Assembly (NCBI GenBank): GCA_035341665.1 | Contig: DAOQVR010000011.1 | Coordinates: 88,147 to 152,146 of the forward strand | DNA from: DAOQVR01 sp035341665 | GTDB lineage: Bacteria > Chloroflexota > Anaerolineae > JAAYZQ01 | Length of the DNA stretch: 64,000 nucleotides | Direction: 5' to 3' | In this document: positions 1 to 7,643 of the stretch, one piece after another | Layout of the letters: each line of letters starts with the position of its first letter | Position numbering within the stretch: the first letter of the stretch is position 1 | Made by a program: the position numbers and the translations under genes | Notes under the pieces: generated by a model | The model's input: only the letters and a program-made list of their open reading frames with translations | The model's database searches: none | What the model was told of the DNA's origin: nothing

Positions 1-890
1 ATCGCGTAGCTGATCTCGTTGACGCGGGGCAGGGGGTGCATGACGACCATCTTTTGCTTGGCCATGGCGATCAGCTCGGGATCGACGACGTAGTAATCGG
101 CGACCGACTCGTACTGGGCCTGGTCGGCAAAGCGCTCGCGCTGCACGCGGGTCACGTAGAGCACGTCGAGGTCGGCGATGACGTCGTGGACGTCGTAGGT
201 CTCGCGGACGGGGCGGCCGGCGGCCTTGACCTCGTTCATCACGTCGAGGGGCAGGCGCAGGATCTCGGGTGAGACGAAGGTCATGCTGACGTCGTACATG
301 GTGAGGAGGCGCGCCAGGGAGTGGACCGTGCGGCCGTAGCGCAGGTCGCCGGCCATCGCGACGTGGAGCCCGTCGATCCTGCCGAGCTCGGACTGGATGG
401 TGTAGAGGTCGAGCAGCGCCTGGGTGGGGTGCTCGCCGACCCCGTCGCCGGCGTTGATGATCGGCTTGTGGGCATACTCGGCGGCCACCTGGGACGCGCC
501 GACGTCGGGATGGCGGAGGACGATCACGTCGGCGTACGATTCGAGGGTGCGGATCGTGTCGGGCAGGCTCTCGCCCTTGGTGACGGAGGAGAATTTGACC
601 TCGTTGATGGGGATGACGCTGCCCCCAAGCCGGGTCATGGCGGCGATGAAGGAGGAGCTGGTGCGCGTGCTGGGCTCGTAGAAGAGCACGGCGAGCACGT
701 GCCCCTTGAGCAGGTCGGTGGAGCCGACGCGCTTGACCACGGCGCGCATCTCGTCGGCCACGCGGAAGAGGTGCGCCAGGTTGTCGCGGGTGAACTGCCG
801 GACGGAGATGATGTCCTGCCCGTAGAAGCCGGACTGCAGGTTGGGTGCGAGGCCCACCGTCTTGATGCCGTTTCCCAGTTTGGGTGCCAT
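1..890 (-). CDS. pyrB: aspartate carbamoyltransferase catalytic chain, 3' end cut by the window
   Basis: Transfers carbamoyl from carbamoyl phosphate to aspartate, the committed step of pyrimidine synthesis, in the cytoplasm. The visible 296 residues begin with an ATG at 890 that follows a GGAGAA ribosome site. The carbamoyl-phosphate motif STRTSSSF is near residue 74, HPTQALLD near 155, and MHPLPRVNEI lies close to the window edge, so only the last few residues are missing. The order pyrC then pyrB with a 16-bp gap indicates one transcript driven from the leader at 2102. No pyrI regulatory chain is seen, but the sequence downstream lies outside the window. Confidence 0.96.
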   Translation of the reverse strand, partial: MAPKLGNGIKTVGLAPNLQSGFYGQDIISVRQFTRDNLAHLFRVADEMRAVVKRVGSTDLLKGHVLAVLFYEPSTRTSSSFIAAMTRLGGSVIPINEVKFSSVTKGESLPDTIRTLESYADVIVLRHPDVGASQVAAEYAHKPIINAGDGVGEHPTQALLDLYTIQSELGRIDGLHVAMAGDLRYGRTVHSLARLLTMYDVSMTFVSPEILRLPLDVMNEVKAAGRPVRETYDVHDVIADLDVLYVTRVQRERFADQAQYESVADYYVVDPELIAMAKQKMVVMHPLPRVNEISYA

Positions 891-906
891 TCGTTCTTCT
901 CCTTTC

Positions 907-1992
907 CTATCGCCCAGAGGGCGCGGGGTGTGGCGCCGGCGGGCCGACGACGAGGCCCGAACCCGGCCGTGCCAGCACCCGGCCCTCGAATGCGGTCTGA
1001 CCGCGCAGGACCACGCGCCGCAGCTTGCCCACGGCAGGCATGCCCTGGAAGGGTGTCCAGCCGCAGCGGGTGAGGAGCGGCTCGGCGCCCAGGGTATGGC
1101 GGACGGCCGGATCGACTTCTACCCACGAGTCGTCCGGCTCGGGGAGCCCAAAGATGCGCAGGGGTGCGTCGTGGGTGAGCTGCACCATCCGCTCCAGGGT
1201 GAGGCGCCTTTCGGCGACGGCGGTGAGGAGGAGGGGCAGCATGGTCTCGAGCCCGGGCACGCCGGGCGGGGGGGCGTCGCCCTCTTTCTCGGCGGCGGTG
1301 TGGGGGGCGTGGTCGGTGGCGATGCAGTCGACGACGTCGAGGTTGGCCCAGAGGGCGGCGCGGTCGGCCTCGCTTGCCAGGGGCGGCTTCATGCTGCCGT
1401 AGGGGCCCAGCCGCTCGGCGTCCGCCTCGGTCAGGAAGAGGTGATGGGGGGTGACCTCGCAGGTGACGCTGGCGCCCGATTCCTTGGCCGCGCGGACCAG
1501 GGCGATCTCGTCGGCGCGGCTGACGTGGCAGAGGTGGAGCCGGCGGCCGTAGACGCGGGCGAGGCCGATGGCGGTGGCGGCGGAGAGGCCTTCGGCGTGC
1601 ACGGCGATGGGCCGGCCGGCGGGCCAGGTGCGGAAGTGGGCCAGGAGGGCGGCGAGGCTGCGCATGCGGAGGGGGCCGTAGGTCTGGTCGAGGTAGATCT
1701 TGAGCCCGACGGCCTGTCGCGCCAGCGCGGCTGCCTCCGCGGCGTTGGTCTCGGAGGCGCCGGCGAAGAAGCCGATGTCGCAGAGGGCCTTTTCGCGGGC
1801 GAGGCTGCGCTTGAGGGCCAGCGCAGCGCCGTCTACGGCCGGCGGGTAGGTGTTGGGCATGTCGAGGACCAGAAGAACGCCGCCTGCAAGGGCGGCGGCG
1901 CTGCCACTGGCGATGTCCTCCTTGTGCTCCCCGCCGGGCTCGCGGAGGTGCACGTGGACGTCTACCAACCCGGGAATCTTCAGTCTAGCCAT
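907..1992 (-). CDS. pyrC: dihydroorotase
   Basis: Cyclises carbamoyl aspartate to dihydroorotate. It is a 361-residue amidohydrolase with the metal-binding DVHVHLREPG near the N-terminus, a central Lys in GLKIYLDQ that is a candidate carboxylated lysine, HAEGL, HLCHVS and CEVTPHH, then DCIATDHAPHT. The ATG at 1992 is chosen because DVHVHLREPG begins within ten residues of it. An in-frame start at 2052 would only add a stretch encoded by the terminator hairpin. There is no Shine-Dalgarno directly before 1992. Instead a short upstream reading frame stops at 1985, overlapping this start by 8 bp, so translation is probably coupled to it. Confidence 0.95.
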   Translation of the reverse strand: MARLKIPGLVDVHVHLREPGGEHKEDIASGSAAALAGGVLLVLDMPNTYPPAVDGAALALKRSLAREKALCDIGFFAGASETNAAEAAALARQAVGLKIYLDQTYGPLRMRSLAALLAHFRTWPAGRPIAVHAEGLSAATAIGLARVYGRRLHLCHVSRADEIALVRAAKESGASVTCEVTPHHLFLTEADAERLGPYGSMKPPLASEADRAALWANLDVVDCIATDHAPHTAAEKEGDAPPPGVPGLETMLPLLLTAVAERRLTLERMVQLTHDAPLRIFGLPEPDDSWVEVDPAVRHTLGAEPLLTRCGWTPFQGMPAVGKLRRVVLRGQTAFEGRVLARPGSGLVVGPPAPHPAPSGR

Positions 1993-2041
1993 ACACAAAA
2001 AAAGGGCACCGGGCTGGAAATGTCTCCCAGCCGGTGCCCAT
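1985..2041 (-). CDS. putative pyr leader peptide (18 aa)
   Basis: An 18-codon frame starts at ATG 2041, four bases after a GGGGAG ribosome site. It runs through the terminator hairpin and U-run and ends with a TAG inside the pyrC start region. It encodes MGTGWETFPARCPFFVYG, with the two Phe codons formed by the U-run itself. This is the layout of the E. coli pyrBI leader, where ribosomes following a UTP-starved polymerase disrupt the terminator. The function is inferred from position only. Confidence 0.5.
   Translation of the reverse strand: MGTGWETFPARCPFFVYG
1997..2039 (-). terminator. intrinsic terminator / attenuator in the pyrC leader
   Basis: On the minus strand a GC-rich stem (positions 2039-2026 pairing with 2017-2004, one bulge) is followed by seven U (2003-1997). 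The start of pyrC lies only four bases further on. It cannot simply end the upstream pyrFE transcript, because a good promoter lies between them at 2109-2137. It therefore sits between promoter and structural genes and should act as an attenuator. Confidence 0.8.
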
Positions 2042-2108
2042 GCTCTCCCCATCTTGTGGGCGCGGTGCCTGCTGTCTCACGCTCCTCTACCTATCGCGCA
2101 ACCGACCT

Positions 2109-2137
2109 ATTGTACTACGGGCCGGCGGGGGCGGCAA
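2109..2137 (-). promoter_or_regulatory. promoter of pyrC-pyrB
   Basis: Minus-strand TTGCCG, 17-bp spacer, TACAAT. The predicted start is near 2102, giving a leader of about 110 nt that contains the leader peptide and attenuator. Confidence 0.75.
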
Positions 2138-2259
2138 ATCGTGCGCGAGGCGGAGCAGTACGGGCGGGGGGCACCATACGGCGGGGGACGGGCATGAGGC
2201 CGAGTAGTACGGGCACTAGGCCCTACACTACGACGAAGGGCAGGGGCACGGGCCCTGGG

Positions 2260-3663
2260 TTACGGTTCGGCGCGTAGGTAGGCCTTGACCTTGTCGCGCT
2301 GGGCGGCGGTGATGCGGTTGGCGGCCTGGAGGACGTCCAGCATGTCGCCCAGGCGGAGGACGGCGTGGAGGTGGTAGCCGGCGGCGGCCAGCTCTTCGCG
2401 GCCGCCCTGCTCGCGGTCGATTAGGACGACGACGTCGCGCACGGCGAGCCCGGCCTCCTCTAGGGGCCGGATCGCCTCGAGCTTGCTGCCGCCGGTGGTG
2501 ATCAGGTCGTCGAGGACGACGGCCCTGTCGCCGGGCTCAAAGGCGCCTTCGATCTTTTGGCCGGTGCCGTAGGCCTTGACCTCTCGGCGGGGGTAGATCA
2601 GGGGGAGGCCCATCTCGAGGGCGACGGCGGTGCCGATCGGGAGGGCGGCGTAGGGGATGCCGGCGAGGCGGACGCCGGCGCTCGCGTCGGCGATGCCGAG
2701 CTCGTCGCGCAGCAGCCGTGCGTAGGCATAGGCCACCTGCCGGAGAGTCGCGGGGTGGGAGGCCAGCAGGCGCAGGTCGATGTAGATGGGGGCCGCCTGG
2801 CCTGACTTGAGCGTGAAGTGGCCGAACTTGATGGCGCCGACGTCGGCCAGGGCGAGGGTCAGGGCGGCGCGGGGGTCGTAGCCCGGCGCGCGGTCGCGGG
2901 CGCGGACGGCGTTGACCTGGTCGCGCAGGGCCGCGGCCGCGGCGCGCGGGTCGGGGGCGGCGATGATGCCGCGCGAGGAGTTGACGACCAGGCCGAGGCC
3001 ATCGCGGCGGAGGCCGGCGGCGAGGGCTGCCTCGGCATCACCGCCCTGCGCGCCGATGCCCGGCAGGAGGATCCAGGCGTCCGGCACGATCGAGCGGACG
3101 CGCGCCAGCGCTTCGGGGTAGGTGGCGCCCACGACCAGGCCGGTGCCCCAGGCGGCTGCCTTGGCGGCGACCACTTCGTAGAGGGGGCGGCTGGGGCTGG
3201 GCAGGGTCTGGAGGTCGGTGGCGCCCGGGTTGGAGGTGTGGCAGAGGAGGAAGACGCCGCGTCCGGCGCGGGCGGTGAAGGGGGCGACCGCGTCGCCGCC
3301 GAGGTAGGGATTGACCGTCAGCGCGTCGGCGCCCCACACGTCAAAGGCGGCGTGGGCGTAGGCGGAGGCGGTCGAGCCGATGTCGCCGCGCTTGGCGTCG
3401 AGGATCACGGGGACGCCTGCCGCCGCGTGGATGTGGTCGATCGTCGCGCGGAGGGCCTGCATGCCCTCGGGCCCGGCCGCCTCGTAGAAGGCCGAGTTGG
3501 GCTTGTAGGCGCACACCAGGTCGCGCGTGGCGTCGACGATCCGGCGGTTGAAGTCGAGCAGGGTTTCGCCGGCTGCCAGCATCTCGGGCTGGGTGTCGAG
3601 CCCCACGCAGATCAGGCTGTCGTTGCGCCGCGCCGCGTCTTCGAGCCGTTCAAAGAAGCCCAT
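2260..3663 (-). CDS. pyrFE: orotidine-5'-phosphate decarboxylase / orotate phosphoribosyltransferase fusion
   Basis: One 467-residue chain carries the last two steps of UMP synthesis. Residues about 1-270 are an OMP decarboxylase (LICVGLDTQPE, the catalytic DAKRGDIG, then LLPGIGAQGG and NSSRGI). Residues about 290-467 are orotate phosphoribosyltransferase (GHFTLKSGQAAPIYIDLR, and the PRPP loop AVVLDDLITTGGS). The order is the reverse of eukaryotic UMP synthase, which is OPRT-OMPDC. The start is ATG 3663, ten bases after AGGAGG; the in-frame ATG at 3672 sits too close to that site. It follows dtd by 26 bp and is probably transcribed with it. Confidence 0.95.
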   Translation of the reverse strand: MGFFERLEDAARRNDSLICVGLDTQPEMLAAGETLLDFNRRIVDATRDLVCAYKPNSAFYEAAGPEGMQALRATIDHIHAAAGVPVILDAKRGDIGSTASAYAHAAFDVWGADALTVNPYLGGDAVAPFTARAGRGVFLLCHTSNPGATDLQTLPSPSRPLYEVVAAKAAAWGTGLVVGATYPEALARVRSIVPDAWILLPGIGAQGGDAEAALAAGLRRDGLGLVVNSSRGIIAAPDPRAAAAALRDQVNAVRARDRAPGYDPRAALTLALADVGAIKFGHFTLKSGQAAPIYIDLRLLASHPATLRQVAYAYARLLRDELGIADASAGVRLAGIPYAALPIGTAVALEMGLPLIYPRREVKAYGTGQKIEGAFEPGDRAVVLDDLITTGGSKLEAIRPLEEAGLAVRDVVVLIDREQGGREELAAAGYHLHAVLRLGDMLDVLQAANRITAAQRDKVKAYLRAEP

Positions 3664-3689
3664 CGCCTGCATGCCTCCTTCTTGCGTCC

Positions 3690-4148
3690 TCATTTCTTCG
3701 CCAGGTCGCTGCTGTCGAGCCAGATGGTAAAGGGCCCGTCGTTGTGGATTTCGACCATCATCATGGCGCCGAAGCGGCCGGTTTCCACGCGCCGCACGCC
3801 GCTGCGGCGGAGGGCGTCCGCCAGGCGGTCGACGAGGGGAGCCGCCACGTCGGGCAGTGCGGCGCCGGTGAAGCTGGGGCGCCGGCCCCTGCGGCAGTCG
3901 GCGTAGAGGGTGAACTGGGAGATAACGAGCGCCTCGCCGTCGACGTCGAGGAGGGAGAGGTTTGTCTTGCCCTCGGCGTCGGAGAAGATGCGCAGGCCGG
4001 CGATCTTGGCGGCCAGCCGCTCGGCGTCGTCCGGCCCGTCGCCCTGCCCGGCGCCGGCGAGGATGACCAACCCGGGGCCGATCTGGCCGAGGAGGGCGCC
4101 GTCGACCGATACCCGGCCGCGGGTGACACGCTGGATGACCGCTCGCAT
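3690..4148 (-). CDS. dtd: D-aminoacyl-tRNA deacylase
   Basis: Removes D-amino acids (and glycine from tRNA-Ala) wrongly loaded on tRNA. The 152-residue length is typical. It begins MRAVIQRVTRGRVSVDG and contains the catalytic SQFTLYAD near residue 77 and a C-terminal NDGPFTIWLD. The usual form of this second motif is NxGPVT, so Phe replaces Val here. It is first in a two-gene unit with pyrFE, behind its own promoter. Confidence 0.95.
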   Translation of the reverse strand: MRAVIQRVTRGRVSVDGALLGQIGPGLVILAGAGQGDGPDDAERLAAKIAGLRIFSDAEGKTNLSLLDVDGEALVISQFTLYADCRRGRRPSFTGAALPDVAAPLVDRLADALRRSGVRRVETGRFGAMMMVEIHNDGPFTIWLDSSDLAKK

Positions 4149-4183
4149 AGGGTGAACGCTCCTTCCGTCCCGAACCTGGCCGC

Positions 4184-4212
4184 ATTCTAGCCGCTGCGCG
4201 GCCGAAAGTCAA
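4184..4212 (-). promoter_or_regulatory. promoter of dtd-pyrFE
   Basis: Minus-strand TTGACT, 17 bp, TAGAAT. The predicted start near 4177 lies 29 nt before the dtd ATG. It is back to back with the plus-strand promoter at 4233-4261. Confidence 0.8.
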
Positions 4213-4232
4213 GAGCCGCGCGCAGGGCGCAT

Positions 4233-4261
4233 TTGGCGGGCCGCGCGGGGGTGGCTATAAT
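4233..4261 (+). promoter_or_regulatory. promoter of the M20 peptidase gene
   Basis: TTGGCG, 17 bp, TATAAT. The predicted start is near 4268, with a GGGGAGG ribosome site before the ATG at 4291. Confidence 0.75.
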
Positions 4262-4290
4262 CGGGGCAAGACCTTGCGGGGAGGAACGGG

Positions 4291-5634
4291 ATGGACGACA
4301 TCTTGCAGTATATCGATGCGCACCTGGACGAGACGGTGGGGCGGCTCCAGGCGCTGTGCCGGCAGCCGAGCATCGCCGCGCAGGATCAGGGGATGGCCGA
4401 GATGGCCGAGCTGGTGCGCGGGATGCTGGCGGAGGCGGGTGCCGAGGCGCAGGTGGTGCCGACGGCGGGCTACCCTTTCGTCGTGGGGCGCCTGGTGGGG
4501 GCAGGCAGCAAGACGCTGATGCTCTACAACCACTATGACGTGCAGCCGCCCGAGCCGCTGGAGCTGTGGGAGAGCCCGCCCTTTGCGGCCGAGGTGCGGG
4601 AGGGCAGGATCTATGCCCGCGGTGTCGCGGACAACAAGGGCAACCTGATGGCCCGGGTGGCGGCGATCGAGGCGTGGCGCGCGGTGCGCGGGGCGCTGCC
4701 GCTGAGCGTGGTGTTCGTGGTCGAGGGGGAGGAGGAGATCGGCAGCCCCAACCTGGGCCCCTTTGCCGCCGAGCACCGTGACCTGCTGCGGGCGGACGGC
4801 TGCATCTGGGAGTCGGGCTACAAGGACACGCGCGACCGGCTGGAGATCCTGCTGGGGGTGAAGGGCATCCTGGACGTAGAGCTGCGGGTCCGGTGTGTGA
4901 ACCGGGACCTGCACTCGGCCAACGCGGCCATCGTGGAGAGTGCGGCGTGGCGGCTGGCGTGGGCGCTGCAGAGCCTGAAGGGGCCGGACGAGCGGATCAG
5001 GATCCCCGGCTTTTACGACGCGGTGCGCCCGCCGGACGAGCGGGACCGGGCGATGCTGGCGGCCTGGGCGTATGACGAGGCGGGGGCGCTGGCGGAGTAT
5101 GGAGCGCGCGGTTTCCTGCTGGGCCTGACGGGCGAGGCGCTGAAGGAAAAGCTCCTCTTCCAGCCCACGTGCAACATCTGCGGCTTTCACACCGGCTACG
5201 GCGGGCCGGGCGGCAAGACGGTGCTGCCGGCCGAGGCGCTCGCCAAGCTCGACTTCCGGCTGGTGCCCGACCAGGACCCGTACGATATCCTGTACAAGCT
5301 GCGGTGCCACCTGGACGACGGGGGGTTTGCGGACGTGGAGATGCTGGCGTCGGGGCCCGAGTACCCGGCGCGCACCGATCCGTCCGACCCGTTGGTGGGG
5401 GCGGTGGTGCGCGCGGCGCGGCGCGTCTATGCGCAGGAGCCGGTGGTGCTGCCGCTGATGGCGGCGACGGGGCCGATGTACGAGATGTGCCAGCGCTGGG
5501 GGCTGCCGGGGGTGGGTGCGGGCATCGGCTGGGCCGGCTCGCGCACGCATTCGCCGAACGAGAACGTCCGGATCGAGGACCTGCGGCAGGGCATCCGCCA
5601 CATCGCGCTGATCGTCGAGGAGTTTGGCCGGTAG
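4291..5634 (+). CDS. M20 family dipeptidase / metallopeptidase
   Basis: A 447-residue cytoplasmic zinc dipeptidase of the M20 family (CNDP/PepV-like branch), expected to cleave dipeptides or N-acyl amino acids. Metal ligands are visible in NHYDVQPP (near residue 80), GVADNKGN (bridging Asp), the catalytic EGEEEIGS and the C-terminal HSPNEN. The dimerisation lid lies between about residues 190 and 310. It is monocistronic, between the divergent dtd promoter and the sat promoter. The substrate cannot be read from the sequence. Confidence 0.9.
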   Translation: MDDILQYIDAHLDETVGRLQALCRQPSIAAQDQGMAEMAELVRGMLAEAGAEAQVVPTAGYPFVVGRLVGAGSKTLMLYNHYDVQPPEPLELWESPPFAAEVREGRIYARGVADNKGNLMARVAAIEAWRAVRGALPLSVVFVVEGEEEIGSPNLGPFAAEHRDLLRADGCIWESGYKDTRDRLEILLGVKGILDVELRVRCVNRDLHSANAAIVESAAWRLAWALQSLKGPDERIRIPGFYDAVRPPDERDRAMLAAWAYDEAGALAEYGARGFLLGLTGEALKEKLLFQPTCNICGFHTGYGGPGGKTVLPAEALAKLDFRLVPDQDPYDILYKLRCHLDDGGFADVEMLASGPEYPARTDPSDPLVGAVVRAARRVYAQEPVVLPLMAATGPMYEMCQRWGLPGVGAGIGWAGSRTHSPNENVRIEDLRQGIRHIALIVEEFGR

Positions 5635-5689
5635 GGCGGGCGGAGGCTGAGGGCCGCGGCGGCCTGTGGGGCCTGCCCCGCGGGGTGGT

Positions 5690-5718
5690 TTGACACGCCC
5701 ATGCCCTTCTGCTAGAAT
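5690..5718 (+). promoter_or_regulatory. promoter of the sat-cysC operon
   Basis: Consensus TTGACA, 17 bp, TAGAAT with extended TGC. The start is predicted near 5725, leaving an 86-nt leader before sat. Confidence 0.85.
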
Positions 5719-5725
5719 CCGGCGC

Positions 5726-5769
5726 GCATGGGCCACCGGCATGCGGGCCATGCTTTTCTTTTGGCCCGC
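5726..5769 (+). promoter_or_regulatory. possible attenuator in the sat leader
   Basis: Right at the predicted 5' end, GCATGGGC (5726-5733) can pair with GCCATGC (5747-5753), followed by TTTTCTTTT (5754-5762), which looks like a short intrinsic terminator. GCGGGCC (5743-5749) can pair instead with GGCCCGC (5763-5769), and the two hairpins exclude each other. The switch and any ligand are inference. Confidence 0.4.
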
Positions 5770-5810
5770 GCCGGGAGGGGCGGGCAAATTCAAGTTCCAG
5801 GAGCAAGCTC

Positions 5811-6983
5811 ATGGCCAGAGTCGGCACTATTCCGCCGCACGGCGGGCAGTTGGTGAACCGTTTTCTACAGGGAGAGCTGCGCGCAGCCGCGATCGAGCGG
5901 GCGCGCGGCTTTGTTCAGGTCCAGCTCACGCCGATGGCGGTGGCAGACCTCGAGATGATCGGGATCGGCGCCCTGAGCCCCCTCACGGGCTTTATGGGCA
6001 AGGCGGACTATGACAGCGTCATCGACACGATGCACATGGCCAATGGGCTGGCGTGGAGCATCCCGGTGACCCTGCCGGTGGACGACGAGACGGCGGAGGG
6101 GCTGAGGGAGGGGCAGGAGATTGCCCTGGTCGAGGGCGAGCACCTGATGGCGATCATGACCATCGCGGAAAAGTACCCGGCCGACCAGGAGCGGGAGGCG
6201 CGTGAGGTCTACCGGACCACCGACCAGGCGCACCCGGGCGTGGCGCGCATCTACGGATATGGCGCGTGGCGGTTGGCGGGCGACGTGTACGTGGTCAATG
6301 GGCCGAAGGCGCCCGAGTTCCCCGAGATCCGATTCGAGCCGGCGCAGACGCGGCGCATCTTTGCCGAGCGTGGCTGGCGGCGGATCGTGGCTTTCCAGAC
6401 GCGGAACCCGATCCACCGGGCGCACGAGTATATCCAGAAGGTGGCGCTGGAGATTGTCGACGGCCTGATGCTGCACCCGCTGGTGGGCGAGACGAAGGCG
6501 GACGACATCCCGGCGGACGTGCGGATCGCGAGCTACCAGGCGATCCTGAGCGATTATTACCCGGCCGACCGGGTGCTCCTCAGCGTCTTTCCGGCGGCGA
6601 TGCGCTACGCCGGGCCGCGCGAGGCGATCTTTCACGCCATCGCGCGCAAGAACTATGGCTGCACGCACTTTATCGTGGGGCGCGACCACGCGGGCGTGGG
6701 CAAGTATTACGGCACCTACGACGCGCACTATATCTTTGACGAGTTTCAGCCGGGCGAGCTGGGCATCACCCCGCTCTTCTTCGACTATACGTTCTACTGC
6801 AAAAAGTGCCAGGCGATCGTGAGCGCCAAGACGTGCCCGCACGGCAAGGAGCAGTGGATCAACCTGAGCGGCACGCAGGTGCGGGAGATGCTGGAGCGGG
6901 GGGAGATGCTGCCCGAGGAGTTTACGCGGCCGGAGGTCTCGAAGGTGCTGATGGCGGGCGTGCGGGCGAGGAAGGGGCAGTAG
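5811..6983 (+). CDS. sat: sulfate adenylyltransferase (ATP sulfurylase)
   Basis: Forms adenosine 5'-phosphosulfate (APS) from ATP and sulfate. The 390-residue chain is of the homomeric Sat/MET3 type, not CysDN. It has the nucleotide-binding QTRNPIHRAHEY (about residue 187), GRDHAGVG (about 290) and a C-terminal CKKCQAIVSAKTCPHG resembling a small metal-binding site. The start follows a GGAG ribosome site. It is first in a unit with cysC and a phosphodiesterase gene, so APS is probably passed on to PAPS. Confidence 0.96.
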   Translation: MARVGTIPPHGGQLVNRFLQGELRAAAIERARGFVQVQLTPMAVADLEMIGIGALSPLTGFMGKADYDSVIDTMHMANGLAWSIPVTLPVDDETAEGLREGQEIALVEGEHLMAIMTIAEKYPADQEREAREVYRTTDQAHPGVARIYGYGAWRLAGDVYVVNGPKAPEFPEIRFEPAQTRRIFAERGWRRIVAFQTRNPIHRAHEYIQKVALEIVDGLMLHPLVGETKADDIPADVRIASYQAILSDYYPADRVLLSVFPAAMRYAGPREAIFHAIARKNYGCTHFIVGRDHAGVGKYYGTYDAHYIFDEFQPGELGITPLFFDYTFYCKKCQAIVSAKTCPHGKEQWINLSGTQVREMLERGEMLPEEFTRPEVSKVLMAGVRARKGQ

Positions 6984-7022
6984 CGCTCGGCTGGGAGCTA
7001 GACATAGAATGGAGGAATCAGC

Positions 7023-7631
7023 GTGGAACAGAAGGGTGTGACGGTTTGGTTTACCGGCCTCTCGGGCGCGGGCAAGACTGCCCTGGCGGTGCGGCTGGAA
7101 GAGGTGATGCGCCAGCGCGGCCTGCGCGTGGAGCGGCTCGACGGCGACATCGTGCGGCAGGGGCTGACGCGGGACCTGGGCTTTTCGAAAGAGGACCGGG
7201 ACAAGAACATTGAGCGGGTCACGTTCGTCGCCAAGCTACTGACGCGCAACGGGGTGGCGGTGCTGTGCTCGTTTATTTCGCCCTACCGCGAGGTTCGGGC
7301 GCGCTCGCGCAAGGAGATTGGCGAGTTCTGCGAGGTGTATTGCTACGCCACGCTCGATGCGCTGATGGCGCGGGACGTCAAGGGGCTGTACAAGAAGGCG
7401 ATCGCGGGCGAGATCCCGAACTTTACCGGCATCTCGGATCCGTACGAGCCGCCGGAGAACCCTGAGGTCATGATCGACTCGGGCGTGGAGACGATTGAGG
7501 AGAGCTTGGCCAAGATCGTGCGCAGGCTGGAGGAGCTGGGGTACATGCCGGCGGCGGCGCACGAGGAGGCGTATACGGACGAAGAAGAAGCGGCCATCGA
7601 GAAGCGGCTCGCGGCGTTGGGGTATTTGTAG
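7023..7631 (+). CDS. cysC: adenylylsulfate kinase
   Basis: Phosphorylates APS to PAPS. The protein has 202 residues, with Walker A GLSGAGKT at 12-19, the APS-binding LDGDIVRQGL, and an FISPYR segment. The GTG at 7023 is the start: GGAGG lies seven bases upstream, and the nearby ATG at 7009 is in another frame. It lies 39 bp after sat and 12 bp before the phosphodiesterase gene. The last 25 residues are acidic and extend past the usual kinase fold. Confidence 0.95.
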   Translation: MEQKGVTVWFTGLSGAGKTALAVRLEEVMRQRGLRVERLDGDIVRQGLTRDLGFSKEDRDKNIERVTFVAKLLTRNGVAVLCSFISPYREVRARSRKEIGEFCEVYCYATLDALMARDVKGLYKKAIAGEIPNFTGISDPYEPPENPEVMIDSGVETIEESLAKIVRRLEELGYMPAAAHEEAYTDEEEAAIEKRLAALGYL

Positions 7632-7643
7632 GGCGGGGATAGG

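Noticed and set aside
907..2052. pyrC starting at 2052
   Set aside because: The extra 20 residues are encoded by the attenuator hairpin. The dihydroorotase fold starts at MARLKIPGLVDVHVH (1992).
2042..2108. PyrR-binding anti-antiterminator
   Set aside because: No recognisable PyrR-box hairpin was found in the leader, and no pyrR gene is in the window. The leader-peptide model fits better.
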